From: Aquifex sp.
GTDB lineage: Bacteria; Aquificota; Aquificia; Aquificales; Aquificaceae
DNA length: 23,706 nucleotides
Assembly: GCA_003978875.1 (NCBI GenBank)
Contig: QNXQ01000062.1
Location: 1 to 23,706 of the forward strand
Direction of reading: 5' to 3'
Position 1 is the stretch's first letter; every line of letters begins with the position of its first letter. Positions 15,429 to 22,715 of the stretch are shown here, piece after piece. The notes below the pieces were generated by a model that saw nothing but the letters and a program-made list of their open reading frames with translations, was not told where the DNA came from and made no database searches. A program made the translations under genes and the position numbers.

Positions 15429-16275
15429 TTACACTGTTTTTAACCAATTTTTTAAGGAGCTCGTTGTATTCCTTTTTGAACTTTTTGGCGAGGATTTTCC
15501 TTCTCAGTTCTTCTTCATCAACCCCCTCCACTTCTGTAATCGTTCTCAGTACCTTAGCTACGTAAATATGGTCTTTATCTTCGGCAAATATTAATTCTCC
15601 TTTCTTAGCTTTCCAAACCTGCTCGTCAAGTTCCTTCATAAGGTCTCCCTTCTCTACTGTAAGTATGTGGTAATCACCGTTTAACGTTTCAGATAATTTT
15701 TTAAGATTCAAGTCGCTTTTCCCTATAAGACCGAGAAGTTCTTCACCTTTTTCTTTAGGAATTATCAAAAGCTCAACTTCTTTTTTGACTTTTATCTTAC
15801 CGGACTTGAGTTTAGCAAGTTCCAGCTCTACTTCGGACACGGAAACCTTTCTCATGAGGTACTCCCTTAAACCGCTGGTAGCTATTAAGTCTTTTTTTAA
15901 AAACTCCTTGAAATCCTTTAGAGTAAGACTGTATTTTCTTAGCTCCTTTGCTAATTCCTCAACGGTTTTATTGTTCATGCGGGCAATCTCTTCTACGATT
16001 TCGTCAACCTTATTATCCGGAATGTCAACACCCTGATTTCTTAAAAATTGGTAAATCAGGTTTACCTCTATCAGTCTTTTCAGAATCTCCTCTCTGTCTT
16101 TTATCCCGTAGTAAAGCTCTGCCATTTTTATATCACTTTCAAGTATCGGCTCTCCATTTACAGAAGCAATTACCCTATCAATCAGATACCCGAAGGAAAA
16201 GGAAATGAGAAATATAACTATAAATTTTCCCAGTAGAACTTTACCTCGTACCTTTTCAAAACTTCCGAGAACCAT
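15409..16275 (-). CDS. SurA-like periplasmic chaperone with degenerate parvulin domain
   Basis: An N-terminal hydrophobic segment (LLGKFIVIFLISFSFGYLI) is a signal peptide or anchor. It is followed by IDRVIASVNGEPILESDI, the hallmark start of SurA_N, and by helical chaperone sequence to about residue 140. The C-terminal part (VELLIIPKEKG to DHIYVAKVLRTI) has the outline of a parvulin PPIase domain but lacks clear catalytic residues. It is probably a holdase for outer-membrane proteins. ATG 16275 has a good Shine-Dalgarno (AGGAGG about 9 bases upstream), so the long 58-base overlap with the upstream gene is likely real. No better start exists before the signal segment. The two neighbouring SurA-like genes look like a diverged pair. 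Confidence 0.8.
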   Translation of the reverse strand: MVLGSFEKVRGKVLLGKFIVIFLISFSFGYLIDRVIASVNGEPILESDIKMAELYYGIKDREEILKRLIEVNLIYQFLRNQGVDIPDNKVDEIVEEIARMNNKTVEELAKELRKYSLTLKDFKEFLKKDLIATSGLREYLMRKVSVSEVELELAKLKSGKIKVKKEVELLIIPKEKGEELLGLIGKSDLNLKKLSETLNGDYHILTVEKGDLMKELDEQVWKAKKGELIFAEDKDHIYVAKVLRTITEVEGVDEEELRRKILAKKFKKEYNELLKKLVKNSVITVVEQ

Positions 16276-17045
16276 TTTCTAAAGACCTCCTTTTCCTTTT
16301 GCTTAATTATTTTCTTCTTAATTAACTCTTTAGCCTCTTCAAAAGGGATTACGCCGCCCTTCTTCTTGTCGATTACTTTGAAAACTACATAACCCCCGTT
16401 TACTCTGATAGGTCTGGATACAGCTCCTACACTCAAAGAAGGCAATTTTCTCTTTATCATTCTAGGAAGGGTTGAAACCGAATACCACAGAGGTGTTCCC
16501 ACCTTTACCCCTTCGAGTTCTATAGAATCCCCGTTTTTTAGTAACTTCCTTACTTTTTTTGCAGTTTTATAATCTTCGGTGTATACACCCAGGAGTTTTA
16601 CACTTGTAGGATAGTAGAAATCCCTTTTATAGAACTCGTAATAAGCTCTGAGTTTACTTTCGGAGAAATCTAAATTTTCTTTTTCTATCAGATTTTCAAC
16701 TATTTTCTTGGTTAATATTTCGGCTTTTATAAGGTTTATTATAGGTTTTTCCCTTATTCTCCTACCTATATACTTATCCATAAAGTTTCTGAGTTCCTTG
16801 TTTGATACGGAAAGCCCCATTTTTTTCGCTTCCTCCAAGACTATAAGATTCGCAACGTAGTCAATTAAAAATATCCTCTTATCCTGTCTGGTTGGTTTGG
16901 CAGAGGAAAGGTGAGAAACCCTTTTCCAAAAAAGATGGAAAACTTTATTAAACTCCTTGTTCGATATTTTTATGTCATTAATCTGGGCAACAATACCCCC
17001 TAAAGCAAATCCGATAGTAAAAAGTATAAGCATAAAAAGGTTCAT
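16218..17045 (-). CDS. SurA/PpiC-like periplasmic folding protein
   Basis: The protein starts with a signal peptide (MNLFMLILFTIGFALGG), then VAQINDIKISNKEFNKVF, the SurA/PrsA-type N-terminal motif. Helices with DKRIFLIDYVANLIVLEEAKKMGL follow, the usual region with a conserved L-I-xx-L-xxxxA pattern. Residues ~150-250 form a weak parvulin-like domain ending RVNGGYVVFKVIDKKKGG. The PPIase catalytic residues are not obvious, so chaperone activity is more likely than prolyl isomerisation. It is encoded directly upstream of the second SurA-like gene and overlaps it by 58 bases. It follows the CopD-like membrane protein by 15 bases. 275 residues. Confidence 0.78.
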   Translation of the reverse strand: MNLFMLILFTIGFALGGIVAQINDIKISNKEFNKVFHLFWKRVSHLSSAKPTRQDKRIFLIDYVANLIVLEEAKKMGLSVSNKELRNFMDKYIGRRIREKPIINLIKAEILTKKIVENLIEKENLDFSESKLRAYYEFYKRDFYYPTSVKLLGVYTEDYKTAKKVRKLLKNGDSIELEGVKVGTPLWYSVSTLPRMIKRKLPSLSVGAVSRPIRVNGGYVVFKVIDKKKGGVIPFEEAKELIKKKIIKQKEKEVFRKWFSEVLKRYEVKFYWENL

Positions 17046-17060
17046 CTAAACAATTTTAAC

Positions 17061-17483
17061 TTATAGACCCAGTCTTATTCTTACCCCCATGTAAACGAGT
17101 ATAAGACTTATTATCAAATTAGCTATTCCCAACCACTTTGCCCATTTTCTATGATACTCCGAGTAAAGAGCTTTTTTTCCAGCCCAAAGGTCATGGGCAA
17201 GAGAAATTACCACAACTATAAAAAAGAGAAAGAGCTTCTCGTAAATGCTTCTTCTGAATCCGCCGTGCAATAAATAAGTGTTTACTAACCCAGTGATTAA
17301 CAATAAAAATAAGGATATAAAAGTTCCGTATAGGGAAAAACGTTTGCCGACCTCTTGAAAAGCTTCGTCTCTTACTTCAGGTTTGTTTTTCAGGTACGGA
17401 ACGACGACAAGGGAAAGGAAAATCATACCGCCTACCCAAAAGGTAGCAAGAACTACGTGAAGAAAAAGAAAGAACTCCTTCAT
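17061..17483 (-). CDS. CopD-family-like four-helix inner-membrane protein
   Basis: A 140-residue protein with about four membrane segments: residues 3-28 (LHVVLATFWVGGMIFLSLVVV), 52-72, 83-98 and 117-135. The HxxxxxxWxGG start of helix 1 (LHVVLATFWVGGM) is typical of CopD-like proteins and of related small hemoprotein-like membrane families. His8 in helix 1 and His96 in helix 3 (SLAHDLWAGKKAL) could bind a metal or heme. True CopD imports copper with CopC, but no CopC is present, so the role is open. It lies between thrC (2 bases away) and the SurA-like pair, in the same transcript direction. Confidence 0.65.
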   Translation of the reverse strand: MKEFFLFLHVVLATFWVGGMIFLSLVVVPYLKNKPEVRDEAFQEVGKRFSLYGTFISLFLLLITGLVNTYLLHGGFRRSIYEKLFLFFIVVVISLAHDLWAGKKALYSEYHRKWAKWLGIANLIISLILVYMGVRIRLGL

Positions 17484-17485
17484 AT

Positions 17486-18715
17486 TTATACCCTCGCAAG
17501 AACTTTTTCCTTGAAATCTTTTAAAGTGGGTTTAATTCTTATGGGAGACCTCAATTTTCCTTCAAGGACTTCCATAGTTTTGTAACCGTTTCCCGTGATA
17601 TAGACTACCACCGTTTCTTCCGGAGAAATCATACCTTTTTCCACGTATTTCTTGAGAACCGCTATTGTTGTTCCTCCCGCTGTTTCCGTAAATATACCTT
17701 CGGTTTCAGCAAGAAGCTTAATACCTTCAATTACTTCCTCATCTGTTGCGGTTTCCCATGCACCATTGCTTTCTCTTGCAACTTGAAGAGCGTAAATACC
17801 ATCTGCAGGGTTTCCTATAGCTATGGATTTAGCTATGGTATTCGGCTTTACAGGTTTTATAAAGTCCCATCCCTCTCTCCAGGCTTGAGCGATAGGAGAA
17901 CATCCTTCAGCTTGCGCTCCGTACATTCTAGTCCTGACTTCGTCTATTAAGCCAACCTTTTTAAGCTCGTTAAAGCCTTTCCAAATTTTGGTATATAGGG
18001 AACCGGATGCTGCCGGAGCCACCACTACATCCGGTGCTTTCCAACCAAGCTGTTCTGCAACTTCAAAAGCGAGCGTTTTAGAACCTTCGGCGTAATAAGG
18101 CCTTATGTTTATATTTACAAATGCCCAACCCAGGTCGTTTGCAATCTCAGAACAGAGTCTATTCACATCGTCATAATTTCCTTCAACCGCCACAACGGTA
18201 GGATTAAATACCAGTGAACCGATAATCTTTTGAGACTCAAGATTAGCAGGTATAAAAACGAAACAGTTCATTCCGGCCTGAGCCGAGTGTGCAGCTACCG
18301 AGTTAGCAAGATTTCCGGTAGAAGCACAGGCTGCTGTATCAAAACCGAACTCTTTAGCTTTGGATAGAGCTACAGAAACCACCCTATCCTTGAAGGAAAG
18401 TGTAGGGTGATTAACACTATCGTCCTTTATGTAAAGGTTTTTTAACCCTAAAACTTCCCCGAGTTTTTCAGCCTTCTTCAGCGGAGTAAAACCTGCGGTC
18501 AATCCTACAGTTGGGTTTTCAACCGGGAGCAAGTCAACGTATCTCCACAAACTCTTTGGACCTTTTTCTATTTTCTCTTTTGATATATTCCTCTTTATTT
18601 CTTCATAATCGTAAACTACTTCCAGCGGTCCGAAACAGAATTCACAGACGTGTATGGGCTCTGCGGGATATTCCCTTCCGCATTCCCTACACTTTAGACC
18701 TTTGACTTTTGCCAT
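17486..18715 (-). CDS. thrC: Threonine synthase
   Basis: A PLP-dependent enzyme converting O-phosphohomoserine to threonine. The N-terminus has a zinc-ribbon-like set of cysteines (C9, C12, C24, C27), common in the shorter thermophile/archaeal-type threonine synthases. The PLP Lys is K108 in NHPTLSFKDR. ACASTGNLANSVAAHSA is the conserved substrate/PLP loop, and VAPAASGSLYTKIWKG and ETAGGTTIAVL complete the fold type II signature. The 409-residue length is normal. ATG 18715 has a good GGAGG ribosome site. It sits between ychF and the CopD-like gene; no other threonine pathway genes are nearby. Confidence 0.95.
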   Translation of the reverse strand: MAKVKGLKCRECGREYPAEPIHVCEFCFGPLEVVYDYEEIKRNISKEKIEKGPKSLWRYVDLLPVENPTVGLTAGFTPLKKAEKLGEVLGLKNLYIKDDSVNHPTLSFKDRVVSVALSKAKEFGFDTAACASTGNLANSVAAHSAQAGMNCFVFIPANLESQKIIGSLVFNPTVVAVEGNYDDVNRLCSEIANDLGWAFVNINIRPYYAEGSKTLAFEVAEQLGWKAPDVVVAPAASGSLYTKIWKGFNELKKVGLIDEVRTRMYGAQAEGCSPIAQAWREGWDFIKPVKPNTIAKSIAIGNPADGIYALQVARESNGAWETATDEEVIEGIKLLAETEGIFTETAGGTTIAVLKKYVEKGMISPEETVVVYITGNGYKTMEVLEGKLRSPIRIKPTLKDFKEKVLARV

Positions 18716-18756
18716 TTACTTCCTCCGAACAGTATGAACCTTATATTAAATAAATA

Positions 18757-19869
18757 CTAAACGTTAAACCTGAAATAAACAACATCTCCATCCTGTATTT
18801 CATAATCCTTACCTTCCAACCTTATTAAACCTTGTTCCTTCGCCTTGTTCCATGAACCGGCTTTTACAAGGTCTTCGTAGCTTATCACTTCAGCCGCTAT
18901 AAATCCCCTTTCCATATCTGAGTGGATTTTCCCCGCCGCGTGAGGAGCTTTTGTTCCCCTCTTCACCGTCCAAGCTCTCGTTTCCTTTTTACCTGCGGTA
19001 AAGAAGGTTATTAAATCCAGTAGGCTATATCCCGTTCTTATCACCTTATTGAGTCCCGGCTCTTTTAAGCCGTAAATTTCTAAAAGTTCTTTTTGTTCTT
19101 CCTCCGTGAGTCCTGCCATCTGAGCTTCCAGCTCTGCGTTTATTACTACTACAGGAGCTTTTTCTTCATTTGCCATTTCTTTAATTCTCTTTACGTGAAC
19201 ATTTTCCTCCCCTTCCGGTAAGTCCTGTTCAGAAATATTTGCTATATACATTACGGGCTTTACAGTTAAGAGAAAGAGGATGTTCTTTGCGTAGTTAAGG
19301 GTTTCCTCAGGGAGTCTGTCCGCATGTTTCCTTACAGGTTCTAAGTTCTCTAGGATTTCCCTTAGTCTTATGAGATGTTCCAGCTCTTCTTTGGCTTTTT
19401 TGTCTCCACTTTTTGCAACTTTTTGAACTTTCTCCAATCTTTTATTTACACTTTCCAAGTCTTTGGCTATTAGTTCAATTTCCACAATTTCCTTATCCCT
19501 TATTGGGTCTACGGAGCCTTCGACGTGGGCTATGTTTTCGTCCTCGAAAGCGCGCAGTACCATGGCAATAGCATCTACTTCCCTTATATGTGCGAGAAAT
19601 TGGTTTCCGAGACCTTCCCCTTTACTTGCACCCTTTACCAGTCCGGCTATATCCACAAACTCTATAAACGTCGGTGTTATCTTTTCGGATTCCTCGAGCT
19701 GGGCAAGTTTATAAAGTCTTTTGTCGGGAACTTCCACAACTCCCACGTTAGGTTCAATAGTGCAAAAGGGATAGTTTGCAGCTTGTGCCTTCATAGTCTT
19801 GGTAAGCGCATTAAACAATGTAGATTTTCCCACATTAGGTAGTCCTACAATTCCCAGTCTAAAACCCAT
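18757..19869 (-). CDS. ychF: Ribosome-binding ATPase YchF (Obg family)
   Basis: YchF is a universally conserved Obg-like P-loop protein that prefers ATP and binds ribosomes; it is linked to stress adaptation. The P-loop GLPNVGKS is at 9-16, followed by G2/G3 elements (AANYPFCTIEPN, DIAGLVKGASKGEGLGNQFL). The G4 position reads MYIANISE rather than NKxD, as expected for the ATP-specific clade. A helical insert follows G3, and the C-terminal TGS domain includes RAWTVKRGTKAPHAAGKIHSDMERGFIAAEV. The 370-residue length is normal. ATG 19869 is only 23 bases from the divergent lipoprotein start, with no ribosome site. Transcription would be nearly leaderless. Confidence 0.97.
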   Translation of the reverse strand: MGFRLGIVGLPNVGKSTLFNALTKTMKAQAANYPFCTIEPNVGVVEVPDKRLYKLAQLEESEKITPTFIEFVDIAGLVKGASKGEGLGNQFLAHIREVDAIAMVLRAFEDENIAHVEGSVDPIRDKEIVEIELIAKDLESVNKRLEKVQKVAKSGDKKAKEELEHLIRLREILENLEPVRKHADRLPEETLNYAKNILFLLTVKPVMYIANISEQDLPEGEENVHVKRIKEMANEEKAPVVVINAELEAQMAGLTEEEQKELLEIYGLKEPGLNKVIRTGYSLLDLITFFTAGKKETRAWTVKRGTKAPHAAGKIHSDMERGFIAAEVISYEDLVKAGSWNKAKEQGLIRLEGKDYEIQDGDVVYFRFNV

Positions 19870-19876
19870 AAGGAAT

Positions 19877-19888
19877 TAATATATATTA
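19877..19888. promoter_or_regulatory. Palindromic -10 element shared by ychF and the lipoprotein gene
   Basis: The 23-base gap between two divergent ATGs holds the perfect palindrome TAATATATATTA. It offers TATATT on both strands: plus 19882-19887, 5 bases from the lipoprotein ATG; minus 19878-19883, 8 bases from the ychF ATG. No convincing -35 is seen on either side. Confidence 0.4.
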
Positions 19889-19892
19889 GATA

Positions 19893-20480
19893 ATGCCTAA
19901 CTTATTATTCCCTCTAATGTTTTTTTTACTCCTGTCGTGTAGTCCAAAATACGAAATCGTTAAAGAATACATACCTCCCCAAAAACAACATTGTGTTGAT
20001 GCCTGCAAAGAAAAACTTCTTACTTGTAAGAAAGAATGTTTCAAAAATTACAACAAGTGTTTAGAACAAAGCCTACAAAGAGCACAAAAACTGCACAGTA
20101 AATTATCCGACGAGTATAGAACTCTTTTGTCGGAATATGAAAAGGAGTATCGCCACTATCTGGATGAATTGAAGTTGTACAATCTCACGCTCCAAAGCAA
20201 AAAGGAAGATTTGAAGTTTTACGAAAGAATATGCAAACAGTATAAGGATAAGGAAGCTTGCTTTAAAACCCAGCAGTTGAAGAAGGAAATAAAAAAGTAC
20301 ATATACAGAAAACCCACACCCCCTAGAAAGCCTACGTATATATCTTTTAAGGAACTCCTCGAAGAGGAAAGAAAACAATGCTCCTGCGATTGCGAATGTG
20401 AAAAGCTTTACGATATGTGTTTTGAAAGTTGCGGTGGAAAGATTCTTATTAAGAAAATCTGTATAGAAAATTGCGATTAA
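19893..20480 (+). CDS. Cysteine-rich lipoprotein with coiled coil, unknown function
   Basis: The signal peptide ends in a lipobox (FLLLSC), so Cys16 would be lipidated and the protein membrane-anchored. The mature part has 15 further cysteines. C34, C38, C45, C49 and C56 make two CX3C pairs in a helix, and C114 and C123 sit mid-protein. At the end is a CxCxCxC run (163-169), then two more CX3C pairs (176/180 and 190/194). Between the Cys clusters lies a Lys/Glu-rich coiled coil (about residues 57-135) and a Pro-rich hinge (KPTPPRKPTY). The pattern suggests disulfide staples or metal binding in the periplasm. I recognise no family. ATG 19893 is the only start giving a full signal peptide; the 3' end lies just before plsY. 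Confidence 0.75.
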   Translation: MPNLLFPLMFFLLLSCSPKYEIVKEYIPPQKQHCVDACKEKLLTCKKECFKNYNKCLEQSLQRAQKLHSKLSDEYRTLLSEYEKEYRHYLDELKLYNLTLQSKKEDLKFYERICKQYKDKEACFKTQQLKKEIKKYIYRKPTPPRKPTYISFKELLEEERKQCSCDCECEKLYDMCFESCGGKILIKKICIENCD

Positions 20481-20491
20481 ACTTTATACCT

Positions 20492-21070
20492 ATGGACGGA
20501 ATGCTTCTGGTAATAATCGCTTATCTATTAGGTTCCTTGACTTTCGGAGAAATTATCGCCAGACTTAAAGGAGTAAACCTCAGGGAAATAGGTAGCGGAA
20601 ACGTAGGAGCTACGAATGTTTCCCGTGCCCTCGGAAAGAAATACGGAATATTGGTATTCATACTGGACATGCTTAAAGGCTTTATACCTACTTTATTGGT
20701 CGTAAAGATTTACGGATTAGACTCTTGGATTACTTTTCTCGTGGGTATAGCTTCCGTAGTCGGTCATATGTATCCTTTATTCTTCAAATTTAGAGGTGGA
20801 AAAGGTGTAGCGACAGCCTTTGGAGTTCTCCTCGCTGTATCTGTAAAGGCGGCTTTTTTATCCTTCCTAACGTGGTTGTTTGTAGTGTATGAGACCAGAT
20901 ACGTTTCCCTCGGCTCAATAATAGCCTCTTTTATCTCCGTACCTTTGCTCGCAATATTTGAATATCCATTGAAACTCATATTCATGGCTTTGATAATCTC
21001 CTTGCTGGTGTTGTATAAGCATAAGGACAATATAGGCAGGCTCTTGATAGGACGAGAACACAAAATTTAA
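20492..21070 (+). CDS. plsY: Acyl-phosphate:glycerol-3-phosphate acyltransferase PlsY
   Basis: This integral membrane enzyme makes lysophosphatidic acid from acyl-phosphate and glycerol-3-phosphate, the first step of phospholipid synthesis. Its three family motifs are present: GSGNVGATNVSRALG, KFRGGKGVATAFG and RYVSLGSI. About seven hydrophobic segments alternate with these loops. A TTG at 20471 overlaps the preceding lipoprotein gene and would add seven residues. The ATG at 20492 gives 192 residues beginning MDGMLLVIIAYLLGS, which fits the family and the length I recall for the A. aeolicus enzyme. No Shine-Dalgarno is clear. The gene follows the lipoprotein closely and precedes tyrS by 19 bases, so the three probably form one unit. 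Confidence 0.95.
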   Translation: MDGMLLVIIAYLLGSLTFGEIIARLKGVNLREIGSGNVGATNVSRALGKKYGILVFILDMLKGFIPTLLVVKIYGLDSWITFLVGIASVVGHMYPLFFKFRGGKGVATAFGVLLAVSVKAAFLSFLTWLFVVYETRYVSLGSIIASFISVPLLAIFEYPLKLIFMALIISLLVLYKHKDNIGRLLIGREHKI

Positions 21071-21089
21071 AGTTTTATAATCTTCAAGT

Positions 21090-22283
21090 ATGACTCCCGA
21101 AGAACAACTAAAACTCATAAAGGAAGGAACCGTTGAAATAATAGAAGAAGAGGAGCTGCTTAAAAAACTCAAAGAGGGAAGACCTCTGAGAATAAAAGCG
21201 GGCTTTGACCCTACTGCTCCAGATCTTCATTTGGGACACGTGGTTTTGCTCCAAAAACTCAGACAGTTTCAACAACTTGGACATGAAGTTTACTTCATTA
21301 TCGGAGACTTTACAGCAATGATAGGAGACCCTACCGGAAGAAACGAAACCAGACCGCCATTATCGAGAGAACAGGTTGTAGAAAACGCAAAGACTTATGA
21401 ACATCAAGTCTTTAAAGTTCTTATACCTGAAAAAACCAAAGTGGTATTTAACTCAACCTGGTTGGAGAAATTGGGAACAAAGGGATTGATAGAGCTTTGT
21501 GCAAAGTATACGGTAGCGAGGATGCTCGAAAGAGACGATTTCTCTAAAAGATTTAAAGAGGGTATTCCCATATACATTCACGAGTTTATTTATCCGCTTC
21601 TCCAGGCTTACGATTCCGTTGCGATAAAAGCGGATGTGGAAATAGGCGGTACAGACCAGAAGTTTAACCTTTTAATAGGAAGGGATATTCAAAGGGAATA
21701 CGGACAAGAACCCCAAGTTTGCATAACACTTCCCCTCCTCGTAGGACTTGACGGAGTAAGAAAAATGTCAAAATCCTACGGGAACTACGTGGGAATAACG
21801 GAAGAACCCAAAACTATGTTTGCCAAGATTATGTCAATTCCCGATGAGATAATGTGGGACTGGTTTTTACTCCTCACAGACCATACGAAAGAGGAAATAG
21901 AAAAAATGAAGAAAGATATGCATCCGATGGAGGCTAAAAAATACCTCGCCCACACTATAGTAAAAAGATTTCATTCTGAAGAAGAGGCTGAGCAGGCAAA
22001 AGAATGGTGGGAAAAGACATTTTCCCAAAGGGAATTTCCCGAAGATGCACCCGTTGTTGAACTCTCTGAAAGCAAAGTAAAAGCGGTAGATTTCTTAGTC
22101 AAAATAGGTGCAGTAAAATCTAAAAACGAGGCCAGAAGGATTATACAAGGTGGAGGGCTAAAGGTAAACGGTGAAAAGATAACTAACCCTAATGAGGAGA
22201 TATTAATCAACGGAGAAGTTAGGGTAAAAGTGGGCAAGAAGAAATTTTATAGAGTTGTAAATAAGGACACCTGTGGGAGGTGA
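21090..22283 (+). CDS. tyrS: Tyrosyl-tRNA synthetase
   Basis: A class I synthetase charging tRNA-Tyr. The HIGH motif is HLGH at 47-50 and KMSKS lies at 225-229 (VRKMSKSYGNY). GFDPTAPDLHLGH and VEIGGTDQKFNLL are typical of the TyrRS clade with the longer KMSKS-S4 layout. A C-terminal S4 RNA-binding domain spans about 335-393 (AVDFLVKIGAVKSKNEARRI). Length is 397 residues. The last residues (NKDTCGR) extend past the usual end after FYRVV. They are encoded by the 5' arm of a strong hairpin (22266-22283), which also contains the stop codon. Confidence 0.96.
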   Translation: MTPEEQLKLIKEGTVEIIEEEELLKKLKEGRPLRIKAGFDPTAPDLHLGHVVLLQKLRQFQQLGHEVYFIIGDFTAMIGDPTGRNETRPPLSREQVVENAKTYEHQVFKVLIPEKTKVVFNSTWLEKLGTKGLIELCAKYTVARMLERDDFSKRFKEGIPIYIHEFIYPLLQAYDSVAIKADVEIGGTDQKFNLLIGRDIQREYGQEPQVCITLPLLVGLDGVRKMSKSYGNYVGITEEPKTMFAKIMSIPDEIMWDWFLLLTDHTKEEIEKMKKDMHPMEAKKYLAHTIVKRFHSEEEAEQAKEWWEKTFSQREFPEDAPVVELSESKVKAVDFLVKIGAVKSKNEARRIIQGGGLKVNGEKITNPNEEILINGEVRVKVGKKKFYRVVNKDTCGR

Positions 22284-22490
22284 GCAAATGATGTCAATTA
22301 TAAACAATACTCACACCTTCCCACGAGGTGCCCTCCGCTACCCCTACACGAGGGGTAGGAACTACTACTCCCTATTCCCGCAAGAAGCGGAAACTCGGGA
22401 GATACTTTTGTGCCCTCCACCCATTTCGGGCTTCTTAGGGCTAAATTCAAAGTCTAACCCCGCGGGGCTGAGGTCTTTTTCAAGACCCTC
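22266..22490. ncRNA. Array of six hairpins after tyrS: candidate structured RNA or IS-end relic
   Basis: This gene-less stretch is GC-richer than its surroundings (about 62% over 22321-22380). It folds into consecutive stems: 22266-22283 with 22311-22330 (long, with bulges); 22338-22345 with 22351-22358 (8 perfect pairs, loop ACACG); 22368-22372 with 22397-22401, enclosing CCGC/GCGG (loop AAGAA); 22412-22416 with 22437-22441, enclosing CCC/GGG; the palindrome CCCCGCGGGG at 22458-22467; and 22470-22477 with 22482-22490. The word GTGCCCTCC occurs twice, at 22328 and 22410. I tested it by eye against SRP RNA, tmRNA, RNase P RNA, 6S RNA and common riboswitch cores and found none of their signatures. 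The strand is undecided because hairpins read both ways. High local GC with dense pairing is a known mark of RNA genes in AT-rich hyperthermophiles. Confidence 0.5.
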
Positions 22491-22559
22491 TGTATATTAT
22501 TTTAACATTTTTGATAAGCTTTACAATCAAAAACGCCAACTGTTTGCAGGAGGAATAAA

Positions 22560-22715
22560 ATGAAGGGAGAAGCCCTTTTGTTTATGCTTTTTTCCTGGAT
22601 GCTTATATGCTCTCTCTCGGTATACTGTTTTACAATGCTTTTTACCCATCCAGAGGTTAAACAAAAAATTCACCGAGAGGATAGGTTAGAAGAAGAACCC
22701 GAAGAAATTACTTGA
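22560..22715 (+). CDS. Small single-pass membrane protein (51 residues)
   Basis: Start ATG 22560 has a strong Shine-Dalgarno (GCAGGAGGAATAAAATG). The sequence begins MKGEALLFMLFSWMLICSLS, a single hydrophobic helix of about 24 residues, followed by a charged tail ending REDRLEEEPEEIT. The shape resembles the small accessory subunits of sodium symporters (MetS-like), which have a short N-terminus, one helix with a Trp, and a charged tail. No transporter gene is next to it, so that assignment is only a hint. It lies directly after the hairpin array, which could be its leader. Its stop overlaps the convergent V4R-like gene by 8 bases. Confidence 0.65.
   Translation: MKGEALLFMLFSWMLICSLSVYCFTMLFTHPEVKQKIHREDRLEEEPEEIT

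Noticed and set aside
20471..20491. TTG 20471 as the plsY start
   Set aside because: It would overlap the lipoprotein gene and add seven residues absent from the family; ATG 20492 gives the usual length.
22266..22490. SRP RNA, tmRNA, RNase P RNA, 6S RNA or a known riboswitch
   Set aside because: None of the conserved cores I know (SRP tetraloop region, tmRNA ends, RNase P cores, TPP, SAM or cobalamin boxes) could be read on either strand.
22470..22500. Rho-independent terminator for tyrS
   Set aside because: The stem GGTCTT/AAGACC is present, but the following bases (tgtatattatttt) are not a proper T-run, so I did not call it.
22273..22563. A 96-codon plus-strand frame through the hairpin array
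   Set aside because: Its sequence is forced by the hairpins, its start lies in the end of tyrS, and its composition is unlike neighbouring proteins (few Lys/Glu, many Pro/Arg/Ser).
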